Assembly (NCBI RefSeq): GCF_026914185.1 | Contig: NC_070564.1 | Location: 186,001-250,000, forward strand | Length of the DNA: 64,000 bases | DNA from: Puccinia triticina | Lineage: Eukaryota; Basidiomycota; Pucciniomycetes; Pucciniales; Pucciniaceae | Direction of reading: 5' to 3' | In this document: positions 21,765 through 32,862 of the stretch, in pieces | Numbering within the stretch: position 1 is the first letter of the stretch | How the letters are laid out: each line of letters opens with the position of its first letter | Notes under the pieces: model-generated | Database searches by the model: none | Told to the model about the DNA's origin: nothing | The model's input: only the letters and a program-made list of their open reading frames with translations | Made by a program: the position numbers and the translations under genes

Positions 21765-24230
21765 GGCCATATCTTTTAATTCATCGAGATTAGAAATGAT
21801 TGCGTTGGCATGCTCTTTGCGGAATACATCACAGCCAGCAAACTGAGATGATCTGCCCATCCAATGTGGTGAGACCAATCAAAACCAAACCCCTTAAAAA
21901 TTACATTAAAATACAATTTACATATATTACATACATGTACATACCGTCAAAAAGCGTGGAAGAATTCAGTTTACAAGTAATAAGGTCATTACATATAAAT
22001 TACATGAGAACTGTTTATTTTAAAGCGCTCAAAAGCGCTGAACACCCTTGAATTCACATGTATACAATTTTGTTTTCACACAGTGTTTCATTTATCACAA
22101 ATACACTTAGAAATTACTCATATCTTGGCAATCACCTCTAAATTGCCATGTTTTCCCCAATAGAAAATTTCCCCACACAGATTTTCAATCACATGTAGCA
22201 AATCACTTCTTAGACGTAATTTTCCTTTCCAAATAGTCCAAGCCAAGTGATCATAACCCAAAGGGGAAAATTGTTTTCATTACATATGTAAATCTTTCCC
22301 AAATAGTTCATTTATTTCACATTACATTGAACAGCTTTCCCCATTAGTACATTTATTTCACTACATTGTAAATCACTCTCAGACGTGATTTTTCCTATAA
22401 AAAGAGGCCTCTCTTGCCCCTTCTTGTTTTCTTTCCCCCTCATGCTTGCACTAGTGAATGATAATCCAAGTTTATTAAAGACACACAAAACTGAGAGCCT
22501 CAAAAAAAAAACTTCAAGTGTTCCCCCCATAAATACATCAAATGACAAAAAAAAAATACAATGGTTCCTCCTATACAAAAAGCTAAACAAGAAAAAAAAA
22601 TACAAGGGTTTCTCCTTTACAAAAAGCCAAACAAAACCACACAAAAAACACGGAACCCCAGCTTTAGAAAACTCAACCTAGCCCTCCAACATCAGCAAAA
22701 TTGCTGTGTCCACAGGCTCACCCCCCAGCCCGCGTCAAGTGCACGGGTCAAAAGGGATGGACGTGAAGGCCCCCGGCCCGCAGCAAAGGCTGTGACCAGT
22801 GGGGGGCCCACTCTTCGCCCCTCAAACTGCGCAAGTGCGACAGCGGAGAGGTTGGGGGTTGATGGTAGCTGGAATTACAGCATCCCATGTTGCCCCAGCA
22901 GAAGGACAAATGTAACTCGCCTCTTTTTATACTTTGAGCCATACTGACAAACCCCATCCCAACGCCTTCCTCCCTTTCGAAGCCCTCCATCGCATCTCAC
23001 CAACCGTAGCAATCGACCCCTATCACCAGTATCCAACGAAGCGGCCCTCCTCAGCGTCAACACCGCCCCCGTAGGTAATATCCAGAAAACCTGTAGCTAA
23101 TACTACGGTATTCCACAGGTATGTCAAACCCATATTGGAACACAATGCATCATCGCACAGACACAGTACTGACCAGCCCAACCCAGGCCGCTACCATCAT
23201 GTTCCTTTCCGCGCAGTTCGCAAAAGACCGCAGCCACTCAATTGCACGCTAAACCCTACATTTTCTATCACCACACCGACCGGAATTGCTTATTGGCCCC
23301 CTACCAGGGGTCTGTTACACAAATTCTGTCGCCAAACCACTAGCCAACTACATGAGTCCCCCAATATGGAATCAAACCAGAAAACCCATTTTGCCTCGCC
23401 GGTACCTTGGTGTACATTTTGCAGACAGGCCAGTTCGGTTTGCCTCGCTGGTACATTTGGTTTACAATTTCGCGACCAGGCCAGTTCAAACCCAATCAAT
23501 ACCGCATCGCAATCAACACCAGCACCTCGCAGATTCTCACCCCATCTCTCTCATCAGCCACTTTGGCCGCAGCGCCCCTATCCAGGACCATTGTAAGCGA
23601 CTTCTTGCGCGCTCCATTTTTGCTAGATGAATTTCGCGGTGGAGAGCTTCTGGAGGACACGGAGAGGCTTGGAGACCTGTCATTACAAGGTGTATGTACG
23701 GCGAACTCAAGATTGTCTGTTCTGATTTCATTTGAATTTTATGCCTTTGTATGGGGCGAGCTGCCTTGGTGTTTTAAATCTCTGTGGTGGCGATCATAGT
23801 CCGAATGCTATCACATACTGGAGATAACTGGTTGGCGAGGGTTTGGCCTTGCCTGGAGTAACTGTTGTTCCAATTACCATAATTTGGAGAATGACATGCT
23901 GTCGTCTTGACGTCGTTATGCCTGTCCCAATTGCTCAAGCATAAACCTATGGAGGAGTCACAAATACGATGTGAGGTGATGGATGGGCAGTATAGTGTTC
24001 AACCTGTTGGTCTTGTTGAGATATTTAAGCTTTGCCTGCCCAAATTGGGGCCCTCAGGGTGAGCTTGATTTTATCATGGGTATTGAACCCACAGCGGCAA
24101 AGCCGCCGTGGCCTCTAGTTGATATTGTTCAGCAGACATCACTTCAAAATTTGCCACATCCAACATTGTCTTATAAAATTGCCCCTTATCAAAAATTTCC
24201 TCACATCTCACTTTGACTCAAAAATCTGAC
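21765..24230. other. No supported gene; diffuse repeats
   Basis: AT-rich repeats with TTACAT words (21900-22380), A-rich tracts, a GC-richer block (22690-22930) resembling 1880-2090, and a roughly 55-bp imperfect duplication around 23394-23490 (TTGCCTCGCYGGTACMTTGG). Several open frames overlap but none has consistent coding features. Confidence 0.4.
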
Positions 24231-24233
24231 TTA

Positions 24234-24618
24234 GGCCCTGTTTGGCACTGATATAAATATAGGTGATATAATCACCGGTTAATTCAATAAAAAATACAAA
24301 ATTCAACATAAAGCCTCCAAATTTTTTTTTAGGCAACCTAAAGTGCTGTTCTCTTCAACTGTGAACCCAGAATCAACTTATCCAGCCATCTTCAGCACCA
24401 CAATATCATTATATCACTTCATATTGGTCAAAAGTGATATAATGGTAGTATGGTGCTGAAGATGGCTGAATCAGTTGAATCTGATTTCAAAGTTGAAGAG
24501 ACCAGCACTGTAGGTTGCCTAAAAAAAAAATTTGGAGGCTTTATGTTGAATTTTGTATTTTATATTGAATTAATCAGCAATTATATCACCTATAATTATA
24601 TCAGTGCCAAACAGGGCC
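24234..24618. mobile_element. Palindromic Tourist/Harbinger-like MITE with TTA TSD
   Basis: The termini are GGCCCTGTTTGGCACTGATA and its exact inverse, and nearly the whole 385 bp folds back on itself around a centre at about 24425. TTA flanks both ends (24231-24233 and 24619-24621). The GGCCCTGTTTGG end plus TTA target is typical of Tourist-like MITEs mobilised by PIF/Harbinger transposases. Confidence 0.92.
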
Positions 24619-25351
24619 TTATTAATTTAAGTTCAGGAATCTCCCAGAGTACTCATCACGCCAAAACCCTTCTAAATTATAACATTACATCAAAATTACA
24701 TATATTACAAGGTTTATAAACAACAACAAGATTTAAATAGCTTAAATTCAGGAAGATTGTGCCACACTAATTTAATAGTGTATCTCCTAGAGCTTAATTA
24801 CAGGAGGGCAGCCCTTCAAGAACCTGTGTAACTTGTCATTTCCGTGATATCTTGCATTTCCCCTCCAAGCTCTGCTTACGCTTTGCGTGAGAGTTCCACA
24901 CCAAGTGTCATAATACTTGTGGAAAGACAAGAGCAAGAGATCTTTGAATTTGTGGATAATGTCCTGATCTTCTTCACAACCCAGCGAGGTTTTTCCAGCA
25001 TGACAAGTGTGCTTTCTCTTGTTAGGATTGATGTTAGTTGAATCTGAGAATTCTAGCTGATTGATCATCACGTCGTCATTAAAGTTGTCTTGGGTTAATT
25101 CCTTGAGGTTTTGGACAAGTTTGTCTCCGGATTCAACATTGCAATTGCTGCAACTGCATGGTAGAAACTTCAGAGCTTTCTAGCGTTCAATCTCGGCAAT
25201 GTAGTGCGGATCATCCTTGGAAAGAGGGATATAGCCGTGTTTGTTGTCTATTGCAAATACCACTTGAAGGCATAGAGGGGTAATAGCAAGTGCGTCCATA
25301 CAATCATCATTGGACTGTTGATGAATATTTGTAAAATCATTCATTGTATTT

Positions 25352-25719
25352 TGTAGCCGGGCTACAGTTGTCAGACGGGTTACCACCCGTTCCAGAGGCA
25401 AGACGCAGGAGGCGTCACCCGCCTCCCTCACCTAGTTTGGTCTAGCACCGGAGATAGGCTAAGCGCCTTGTTTCCTTCCATCTCAATACAGCTGCAGGGG
25501 TCTGTCCTGTGCGGCTGTAGATGTTGTTTGTGCCCCTGTATTAAGGGTTGTTGTTTTGTTTCATTCTTGAGGCCACTATATAAAGTGGCCTCTCTTTAGT
25601 TGTAGGGGTTTTTCCCCCCAGTTCCTTTTTCAGTCGGAATACTAGACATATGCTAGTTTTCCTCATCTGTGCGCGCGCCCCTTCCGCTGAGCCTCTGTCA
25701 CCTGAAGAGCCCTGCTTCA
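25352..25719. mobile_element. Solo LTR in the helicase pseudogene
   Basis: The sequence starts TGTAGCCGGG, ends CTGCTTCA, contains a TATATAAAG promoter-like word, and is flanked by ATTT on both sides (25348-25351 and 25720-25723). Removing it joins the helicase residues GGKN and TMNDFTN in frame. 368 bp with no internal region, so a product of LTR-LTR recombination. Confidence 0.85.
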
Positions 25720-26003
25720 ATTTTTCCCCCCTTCCGATTTCCTTTGACAAAGAGGATTGCAAGACCATTCTTCCCATCTCTCCCACACCTGGAGCAGGAA
25801 ATAACTCATGGAAGTAACCAAAAATCATTATTTCGACAGATAAGAGTGTATTCAGCTGTACCTTCCAATCATTTGAAGTATATTTGCAGGATCAGCCCTG
25901 CCCATGTGGATGACACACCTAAAGCGCTTCCAATTTTGCCCAAGGCCAAGGTCCATTGTCAAGGATATTTTGGGAAATTTCCCATTCAAAAACCCTTCAA
26001 CAA

Positions 26004-26219
26004 CACTGCCAGCATAATTTTCTGCGTTGAGGTTATCCCAGTTAAACTGGGATGAACTCAACCAATTTAAACTTGGTTGATCTCAACTGATGAAATATAA
26101 ATCCAAGGTACCCCCCTTGGGTTTATATTTCATTGGATGAGATCAACCCATTTTAAATTGGTTGAGTGTATCCCAGTTAAACTGGGATGACTTCATCCCA
26201 GCCAAATATGCTGGCAGTG
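26004..26219. mobile_element. 216-bp CACTA-like palindromic MITE
   Basis: Termini CACTGCCAGCATA and its inverse, with internal arms TATCCCAGTTAAACTGGGAT also repeated inversely. Flanked by CAA on both sides (26001-26003, 26220-26222). CACT ends plus 3-bp TSD fit the CACTA/EnSpm superfamily. Excision with one CAA restores the helicase frame. Confidence 0.88.
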
Positions 26220-26933
26220 CAACCAAATCTTTATCTTTATCGGCGGTAGAAGCATGGAATCGCCTTGCCAAAGTATTATTTGGATCCAAACAATTATGAG
26301 GGGTCCCCCGGGCCATGTCAAGCACTTTCAAAAATGTAAGCGTTTGAGCACGAGTTCCGCTGTAGATCAAAGTGGATACAAGATCTTCATTCAAAGTCTT
26401 CTCTTTCAAAGGGAAAACATTTAGTAGGTCCAAGTTTGATTGCAGCAAAGAATTCATTTTGATGCGGATGATACAAATTTTTGTCCAAGTCAATTCACCT
26501 TGCATGACATCAATTTCAAGCTTTTCAAGATGGCATCCATTGCAACTGGTTGGCAAGTCGCTGAAAGAAGCAGTATAGGTGCGCTGTTTCAAAATTGCAA
26601 GTGCACCGCAATTTTACTGTAAGACAGTCAAAAGATTCCGATGTCTTCCAGTCAAATAAAGACCGCATTCACTCTCCTTCCGTTACTCTCCACTAGTCCC
26701 CAAAGGTACACCATGTGGGCCTTGTCTACCACTACCAAGGCAAGTTGTTGCTGGAATTCTGTGCTGAAGTACAGCTAACGCGGAAAAGCTTGCCAGATTT
26801 TGTGGCTGAAATGACTTCTGCATTTCAGCCACAGGCCTGTACAGCTTTACTGTACAGGCAGTCAAAAAACGTTTGGCCGGCTGGTTTTGCTTGGCATGGG
26901 TGCCGGGCTGGGCCAGGGGCAAGCACCAGGAAA

Positions 26934-28907
26934 AAAAAGTAGTCAGTTGATGACAACTGACATAACACAGCTCTGGTTTCAGCTCCAAAGCTACTCCATC
27001 TGCTAATTCAGGGCTGGCTGGCACACAGCTCAGTGCCCATTTTGGAACAGCTGAAGCCTCTAGCTTGCAATTTTCACAAGCTGCTCCTCAGCTTTGTCCC
27101 AGGCACAGCTGCTGCTCAGCCTTGGCCCAGGCCCAGCTGCCCCTCAGTCTTGGCACAGGACAAGCCACTGCTCAGCCTTTGCCTGAGCAAGAACGGGTGT
27201 TGATAAACACACACCCATCCCCCGGAGGCACGCCCTCGCCCACGCCCTTTAAAAAGGGCGTGTGGGACCGCACGCCCTTTATCATGGGCGTGCGAGTCAA
27301 AGGGCATGCACACCCCTGTATGGACGTGCGAGGGCGTGCACGCCCCCACATGGGCGTTCACGGGCGTGCACCATGGCTCGTCGGGAGCCCCTCGGCGGGC
27401 AGGTGCAAGTATACCTGCTCGCCGAGAGCCCCTCGGCGGGCAGGTGCAAGTATACCTGCTCGCCGAGAGCCCCTCAGCGGGCAGGTGCAAGTATACCTGC
27501 TCGCCGAGAGCCCCCGGCGGGCAGGTGCAAGTATACCTGCTCGCCGAGAGCCCCTCGGCGGGCAGTTACAGATACCACCTCGCCGAGAAGGATAACTCTC
27601 GGCGAGCAGGTATACAAACACCTGCCCGCCCCCCTCGGCGGGTAGGTGTATTTATCCCTACTCGCGGAGAAGGATAACTCTCGGCGAGCGGGTATGCATA
27701 CACCTGCCCACCGAGCCTGCTCACCGAGAGCCCCTCGGCGGGCAGGTGCATATACACCTGCTCGCCGAGAGAAATCCTCGGCGAGCAGGCATAGACCTCT
27801 CGGCGAGCAGGCATACATATCCCCGCTCGCCGAGAAGGATAACTTTCGGCGAGCAGGTATACAAACACCTGCCCGCCGAGCCTGCTCGCCAAGAGCCCCT
27901 CGGCGGGCAGGTTCAAGTATACCTGCTCGCCAAGAGGCTCTTGGCGAGATGGGATATGTATGCCTGCTCGCCGAGGATTTCTCTCGGCGAGCAGGTATAA
28001 ATGCACCTGCCCGCACGAGGGGCTCTCGGTGAGCAGGCTTGGTGGGCAGGTGTATGTATACCTGCTCGCCGAGAGGCTCTCGGCGAGGTGGGATCTGTAT
28101 GCCTGCTCGCCGAGGATTTCCCTCGGCGAGCAAGTATAGATGCACCTGCCCGCCGAGGGGCTCTCGGTGAGCAGGCTCGGCGGGCAGGTGCATGTATACC
28201 TGCTCGCCGAGAGGCTCTCGGCGAGGTGGGATCTGTATGCCTGCTCGCCGAGGATTTCTCTCGGCGAGCAGGTATACATGCACCTGCCCGGCGAGGGGCT
28301 CTCGGTGAGCAGGCTCGGCGGGCAGGTGTATGTATACCTGCTCGCCGAGAGGCTCTCGGCGAGGTGGGATCTGTATGCCTGGAGCAGGTGTACATGCACC
28401 TACATGCACCTACCCGCCGAGGGGCTCTCGGTGAGCAGGCTCGGCGGGCAGGTGTTTGTATACCTGCTCGCCAAGAGTTATCCTTCTCGGCGAGCAGGGA
28501 TACATACACCATACCCGCCGAGGGGCTCTCGGCGAGCAGGTAATATATGTACTTGCGCCTGCCCACCAAGGGGCTCTCGGCAAGCAGGCACGGTGCACGC
28601 TTGTGCGCGCCTAGGTGGGGGCGTGCACGCCCTCGCACGCCCTTGACAAAGGGTGTGCGGTCCCACACGCCCTTTTTGAAGGGCGTGGGCGTGGGCGTGC
28701 CCACGGGGGATGGGTGTGCATTTATCAATGCCCATTCTTGCTCAGGCAAAGGCTGAGCAGTGGATTGTCCTGTGCCAAGACTGAGGGGCAGCTGTGCCTG
28801 GGACAAAGCTGAGGATCAGCTTGTGAAAATTGCACTAGAGGCTGGATAGCCAGCTGGAGCAGGTGTCATGTCAGTTGTCATCTAGTGACTACTGATTTTT
28901 CCTGGTG
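26934..28907. mobile_element. CACCAGG foldback element, copy 1, with central hairpin array
   Basis: Begins CACCAGGAAAA, continues with GTAGTCAGTTGATGACAAC, and ends with the inverse. Arms of about 430 bp on the left and 300 bp on the right pair, including CAGCTGCTGCTCAGCCTTGG words and the GGGCGTGTGGGACCGCACGC block. The CACC start and shared subterminal repeats tie it to the copies at 32876-33741 and 63069-63930. The flanking triplets here (AAG/GAG) do not match cleanly. Confidence 0.75.
27371..28600. repeat. 1.2-kb tandem array of GC-rich perfect hairpins
   Basis: Units of about 41 bp at first, later roughly 100-130-bp composite units, all built from CTCGGCGAGCAGGTATACC and its inverse GGTATACCTGCTCGCCGAG; each unit is a near-perfect palindrome with stems of about 15-17 bp and loops of 4-10. 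Stop-free frames up to 311 codons on both strands arise from the repeat and are not genes. Confidence 0.9.
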
Positions 28908-29679
28908 GAGGGAGGCAAGAGCGGCAAAGGCCCGGATCAACATAAAATTGCTCCAGGAATCCAATGGTGGGGCCCTCAAGGCCCCAAAGTGGAAAACAAA
29001 GAAGATATGTTTTTTCTTCTGATGGCATTCCTGACGTACAGGAGCCATACAGGCTTTGAGGCTGAAATCAGCAGTCCAAAAGCTGGCCACAAGCTTTTCC
29101 GCGTTAGCTGTATACCAAATCCCAAAGCTTGTTGTTCAAAAATATCTCTGGGCTGAGATACACAAGATTATAATTGCCCTGCTTGATTTCCTCCGCTACA
29201 TTTTTGTTGAAAGTAAGCTTTGTTAAATTGATGGCTGTGAATTTGCCTTTTTTCTTGGCCACTTGATTGTCCCCCAAGGCATCCAGGGGGTTCAGAACAA
29301 GAACAACAGGTTTTGCGTTTTGAGGCAAGAGCTTAAAGTAGATTTCTGATATTCTCGATTTTCCGAATCCAGTCCCAGCCAACAGAAACGTGTTCTGACC
29401 CTGCGCAAGATTTGCAACCGCATTGATTTGAAGGGGTTTAGCTTCTTTGCCGCCGTAGAGACTCTTTGCTTGGGATGCAATTGCCGCCTTTAAATTGGAA
29501 TTGTTGCTTTGAAGAAGCTTCTTGAGGATGGTCACGCCGATATTTAGTTTCTTTGGAGTACTTCGAGTTGATTTTGGAATTGTCTTTTATGCCGGTTTAC
29601 TTTGCTTCACCTTTACGGATGGAGTTCTTAGAGTGTGATTTGCTGTTGGGATGTGTTTCAATTTTCTAGTCATTGTTGG

Positions 29680-31250
29680 CAGAGTTCAGCTGTAAAAGTA
29701 GATTGTGGACCCAATTTAAAATTTCCATCAAAATTGTACGTTTGTAAGTTGATACTTGAAAAAAACCGTGAGACTCTGTCTGATCCAAAGCAATTATAAT
29801 CCGGAGGGTCAACAAACTTTAATTCACCAAACCTGCAAATGCCCTTGCAAAAAAGTCTGCTGAGCAGGCTATTTATGGCCAAATTTTACCAAATAAAAGC
29901 CAGCAGATTCCCAAGATGGGCAGCTATAACCATGCCAAAAGGCGTTTAAAAAGGATTCGTTGTTTAGTTGGAATTCTGTCTTGAGTTTATTTTTTATCAT
30001 TTCCCTGCCAAAATTTGGCTGTCCTCAGGTCGTGGGTCTGACTTTACAAGTAAGCCTCTCCTTCGGAGAGCGTCCCTTTGGGACGCGGGGTTGGGCCCCC
30101 CTGTGAGCTCACGCCCCGCGACCTCACCAAAGGAGTCACAAGGATGTCACCAAATCACCTCCAACCGAGTTCTTAGGCCTCGCCGACCCGCGCCCTCCTA
30201 GTCCAGCAGGGAAGTACTGACACTTCCCCTGGACTAGGTGAGCATTTCCTCTCTTTCATCTCTAATTGTAAATACAGCAGGGAAGTACTGACACTTCCCC
30301 TGGACTAGTTGCAATGCATCCCTAGTTAGGTTCCAGAAGTGTTCCCTCCAAGGTTTGACCTTGTATCGCGCCCCGTTGAGACCTCCCAAACGCCCAGCTC
30401 AGTGAAGCTCGGTCACGAGCTTACACCCCCCAACCCTCCAATTGAGAGGCTTAGTTAAGCTTGCATCCTGTCTTGGTGTGAAGAGACCCTGTCACTGAAA
30501 AGCTTTTTTAAGCTCACCTTTCAGCTGTGCCAGTTTTCAAGTGAAGACAGGAGGATATGTTGTACTTACCTACAAAGCAAACTTGGTCATTCCTCCCTTC
30601 TGAGTTGGTAGACCAGTCCCCCTTGTGCAATGAGAAAGCATATGAAGGAGGGACTTAGGAGTAAGCATTGGATTTTGGTGTGGAAGCTGAGGACTGTGTT
30701 ACTTGAACTACATGAATTTTGACATCACATTACCAGCACAAAGTGTATAACAGGATTGAACAAAACCTTTCCACTTGCTTGAGTGATCTCTGCAGAATTT
30801 TTGAAAAGATATCCAATAGCCCCACACAGGGATCAATGGATGATGTGAAGATGGCAGTGGATTGAGTCCATAGGTGCCAATTGGCAAAAGCAAGTGACGT
30901 GGATTCAAACCCATGGTCCAACATCCCCATTAAAGCTGCTTGAAGATGGGCTTCTTGTCAATTGCACTAGACAACATTTTCTACACCTTAGTGCTGATAT
31001 TGCAACACACATACCTACACGACTCAGTTTGTTTCTATCATTTCAAAAAATTAACATCAATGGCAAGCAAAAAATATGAAAAACAAGTAGTCTTCTCAAA
31101 TGCTCACTTGGCAAAGCATCTTTGCAGGTGGACACAGGAAAGCAAAGAAAAGTGTTTTTTCAACTTGAGCGTCCAGAACTGGCTGGTCAGACCATCCTGT
31201 TTCAGCAATGCTTAATTTGGGGGACCTTGCCGTTGAGGAAACATTCTGGT
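29680..31250. other. No supported gene
   Basis: Intergenic-like sequence. It includes two copies of a hairpin word (listed separately) and GC-rich palindromic sequence near 30060-30110. Open frames are short and unrelated. Confidence 0.45.
30197..30309. repeat. Two direct copies of a hairpin-forming word
   Basis: CAGCAGGGAAGTACTGACAC followed by TTCCCCTGGACTAG occurs at 30204-30237 and 30275-30308. Each copy folds as a stem (AGGGAAGT..ACTTCCCCT) with outer CTAGTCCAG/CTGGACTAG pairing in the first copy. Function unknown. Confidence 0.7.
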
Positions 31251-31577
31251 ATTGTAAAGGGGCTTGGAAAAACAACTCCCAAGCCCTAGGAAAACGACTC
31301 CCAAAGTTGGTTGACGTCTGTGCGACTGCTTGCAGGACGGCCGCAAATGGTTGCGCTGACCAAATCCTGGGTCTTGGATGTTTTGGGAGTTGATTTCCCA
31401 ATGCGGGATGTTTTGGGAGTTGATTTCCCAATGCCGATGCGCAATTGGGAGTTGTTGAGATGGACTCCCCAGCAATGACCTGAAGGGATCCCTCCTGGTC
31501 AATCAAGGCTTTCTGACCTCAAAGACCGGGACAGATTGCTCAACATTGCCTCAACGATCCCTCCCGGTCAACGGAGG

Positions 31578-31980
31578 CAAGGGTGAAAGCGCTGCGCTTG
31601 AAAAAGCGCAGTGCAGAGGTTTTGGTGGCCGCTGCTCTGCGCTGAAAGTAGCGGCCCCGCCCGCTGCGCTACCGCTTTTTGGGTCTGGCAAGAAGCGTGA
31701 ACCCGCTACTTTCAGCGGTAGCGCAGCGGAACCATCGCTGCGCTACCGCTGTTTGACCTGGCCGCATAGCGCTCCCCCACTGCCAGCCAAAAAAGCGCAG
31801 CGCAGCAGTTTTGGTGGCCGCTGCGCGGCGCTGAAAGGAGCGGCCCCGTCCGCTGCGCTACCGCTTTTTGGGTTGGGTAAAAAGCGGGCCCCCACTTTTT
31901 GGGCTGACCGCGCAGCGGTTCCCCGCTGCGCTGCGCTAAAAGACCGCTTTTTTGTAGCGCAGCGCAGCGTTTCAGCCTTG
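31578..31980. mobile_element. 403-bp GCGCTGCGC-rich MITE with 7-bp TSD
   Basis: Starts CAAGGGTGAAAGCGCTGCGC, ends with the imperfect inverse (complement CAAGGCTGAAACGCTGCGC), and is flanked by ACGGAGG (31571-31577, 31981-31987). It is packed with AGCGCAGCGG words. Related in ends, composition and TSD length to 15740-16850. Confidence 0.88.
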
Positions 31981-31984
31981 ACGG

Positions 31985-32590
31985 AGGGTGCTTGCCTCAA
32001 CAACCGGGAGGATTTCCTTCTGGTTGATCAAGTCCACTCGCCTCAACAACCGGGAGGATTTCCTTCCGGTCAATCAAGGCCACTCACCTCAACAACCGGG
32101 AGGTTTTCCTCCCGGTCAATTGAGGCCACTCGCCTCAAAAACCGGGAGGTTTTCCTCCTGGTCAATTGAGGCCACTCGCCTCAAAATCTGGGAGGTTTTC
32201 CTCCCGGTCAATTGAGGCTGCTTGCCTCAACAACAGGGAGTAATTCCTTCCAGTTGATTGAGGCCACTCGCCTCAACAACCGGGAGGTTTTCCTCCCAGT
32301 CGACCGAGGCCGCTTGCCTCAGCGACTGGGAGGTATTCCTCCCGAATCTCCTTTGGTCAATGGGGCTGATCCTTCCCGGTCATTGAGGCAAGCAGCCTGG
32401 ATTGACCGGGAGGAAACCATCCCGGTGGTTGAGGCAAGCAGCCTCAATCAACTGGGAGGAAAACCTCCCGTTTGTCTCAATCAACCGGGAGGAAAACCTC
32501 CCGGTTGTTGAGGCGAGTGGTCTTGATCAACCAGAAGGAAATCCTCCCATTTGTTGAGGCAAGCACCCTCCGTTGACCAGGAGGGATGAT
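31985..32590. repeat. Tandem array, units of about 55 bp
   Basis: Units contain GCCTCAACAACCGGGAGG and TTTTCCTCCCGGTCAATTGA; the first part runs in one orientation and the last part (after about 32370) in the inverse orientation, so the array folds back like its host element. Repeated LNNREVFLPV-like peptides in ORFs are products of the array. Confidence 0.85.
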
Positions 32591-32862
32591 TGAGTCAATG
32601 TCGAGCAATCTGTCCCAGTCTTTGAGGTCAGAAAGCCTCGATTGACCGGGAGAGATCCCCCCAGGTCATTGCTGGGGAGTCCATCTCAACAACTCCCAAT
32701 TGCGCATCCGCATTGGGAAATCAACTCCCAAAACATCCGCAACCCAGGATTTGGTCAGCGCAACCATTTGCGGCCGTCCTGCAAACAGTCGCGCGGACGT
32801 CAACCAACTTTGGGAGTCGTTTTCCTAGGGCTTGGGAGTTGTTTTTCCAAGCCCCATTGTAA

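Larger units (their letters stand above)
26772..29110. mobile_element. 2.34-kb element inserted at a TA dinucleotide in the helicase gene
   Basis: Termini CAGCTAACGCGGAAAAGCTT are exact inverse copies, each flanked by TA (26770-26771, 29111-29112). The site is directly before helicase motif II, and joining the flanks through one TA gives DLVYFSTEF in frame. TA targets suggest a Tc1/mariner-like mechanism (inference; no transposase present). Only about 160-200 bp at each side belong to this element; its middle holds the CACCAGG element at 26934-28907. Confidence 0.85.
24787..29673 (-). pseudogene. RecQ-like DNA helicase, interrupted by three mobile insertions
   Basis: Reading from ATG at 29673: basic N-terminus, LQINAV and Walker A AGTGFGKSR (motif I), LVLNPLDAL, YLSPEIF, then after an insertion LALVVVDKAHMVYLWG (motif II, normally DEAH), a PILLLSATCQP-like block (motif III), LIYSGTR, LGLGQNWKR, VIHMGRADPANILQMIGR-CGRDG (motifs V/VI, the split being a GT-AG intron at about 25775-25849) and a C-terminal Cys block PCSCSNC. 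Insertions: 26772-29110, 26004-26219 and 25352-25719; removing each with one target copy restores the frame exactly. Other damage: in-frame stops near 29588, 26650 and 25180, Glu-to-Lys in motif II, frame errors near 26600. Such helicases unwind DNA 3'-5'; multicopy versions occur in rust genomes. Not functional. Confidence 0.88.
31259..32855. mobile_element. 1.6-kb foldback element with 8-bp imperfect TSD
   Basis: The left arm (about 31259-31510) and right arm (about 32600-32855) are inverse copies starting GGGGCTTGGAAAAACAACTC. The flanks ATTGTAAA and ATTGTAAG differ only in the last base, suggesting an 8-bp duplication as made by hAT elements. The interior consists of a nested MITE (31578-31980) and a tandem array. 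No transposase. Confidence 0.8.

Noticed and set aside
27371..28600. Possible CRISPR-like array
   Set aside because: Units are contiguous palindromes without unique spacers, the organism is eukaryotic, and there are no cas genes.
27474..28806. Open frames of 277, 297 and 311 codons on the minus strand and shorter ones on the plus strand
   Set aside because: They are stop-free only because the hairpin repeat unit lacks stops in several frames; the peptides are repeats of the same few words in all frames.
31546..32511. Plus-strand ORFs of 207 and 99 codons
   Set aside because: They are translations of the GCGCTGCGC MITE and the CCGGGAGG tandem array.
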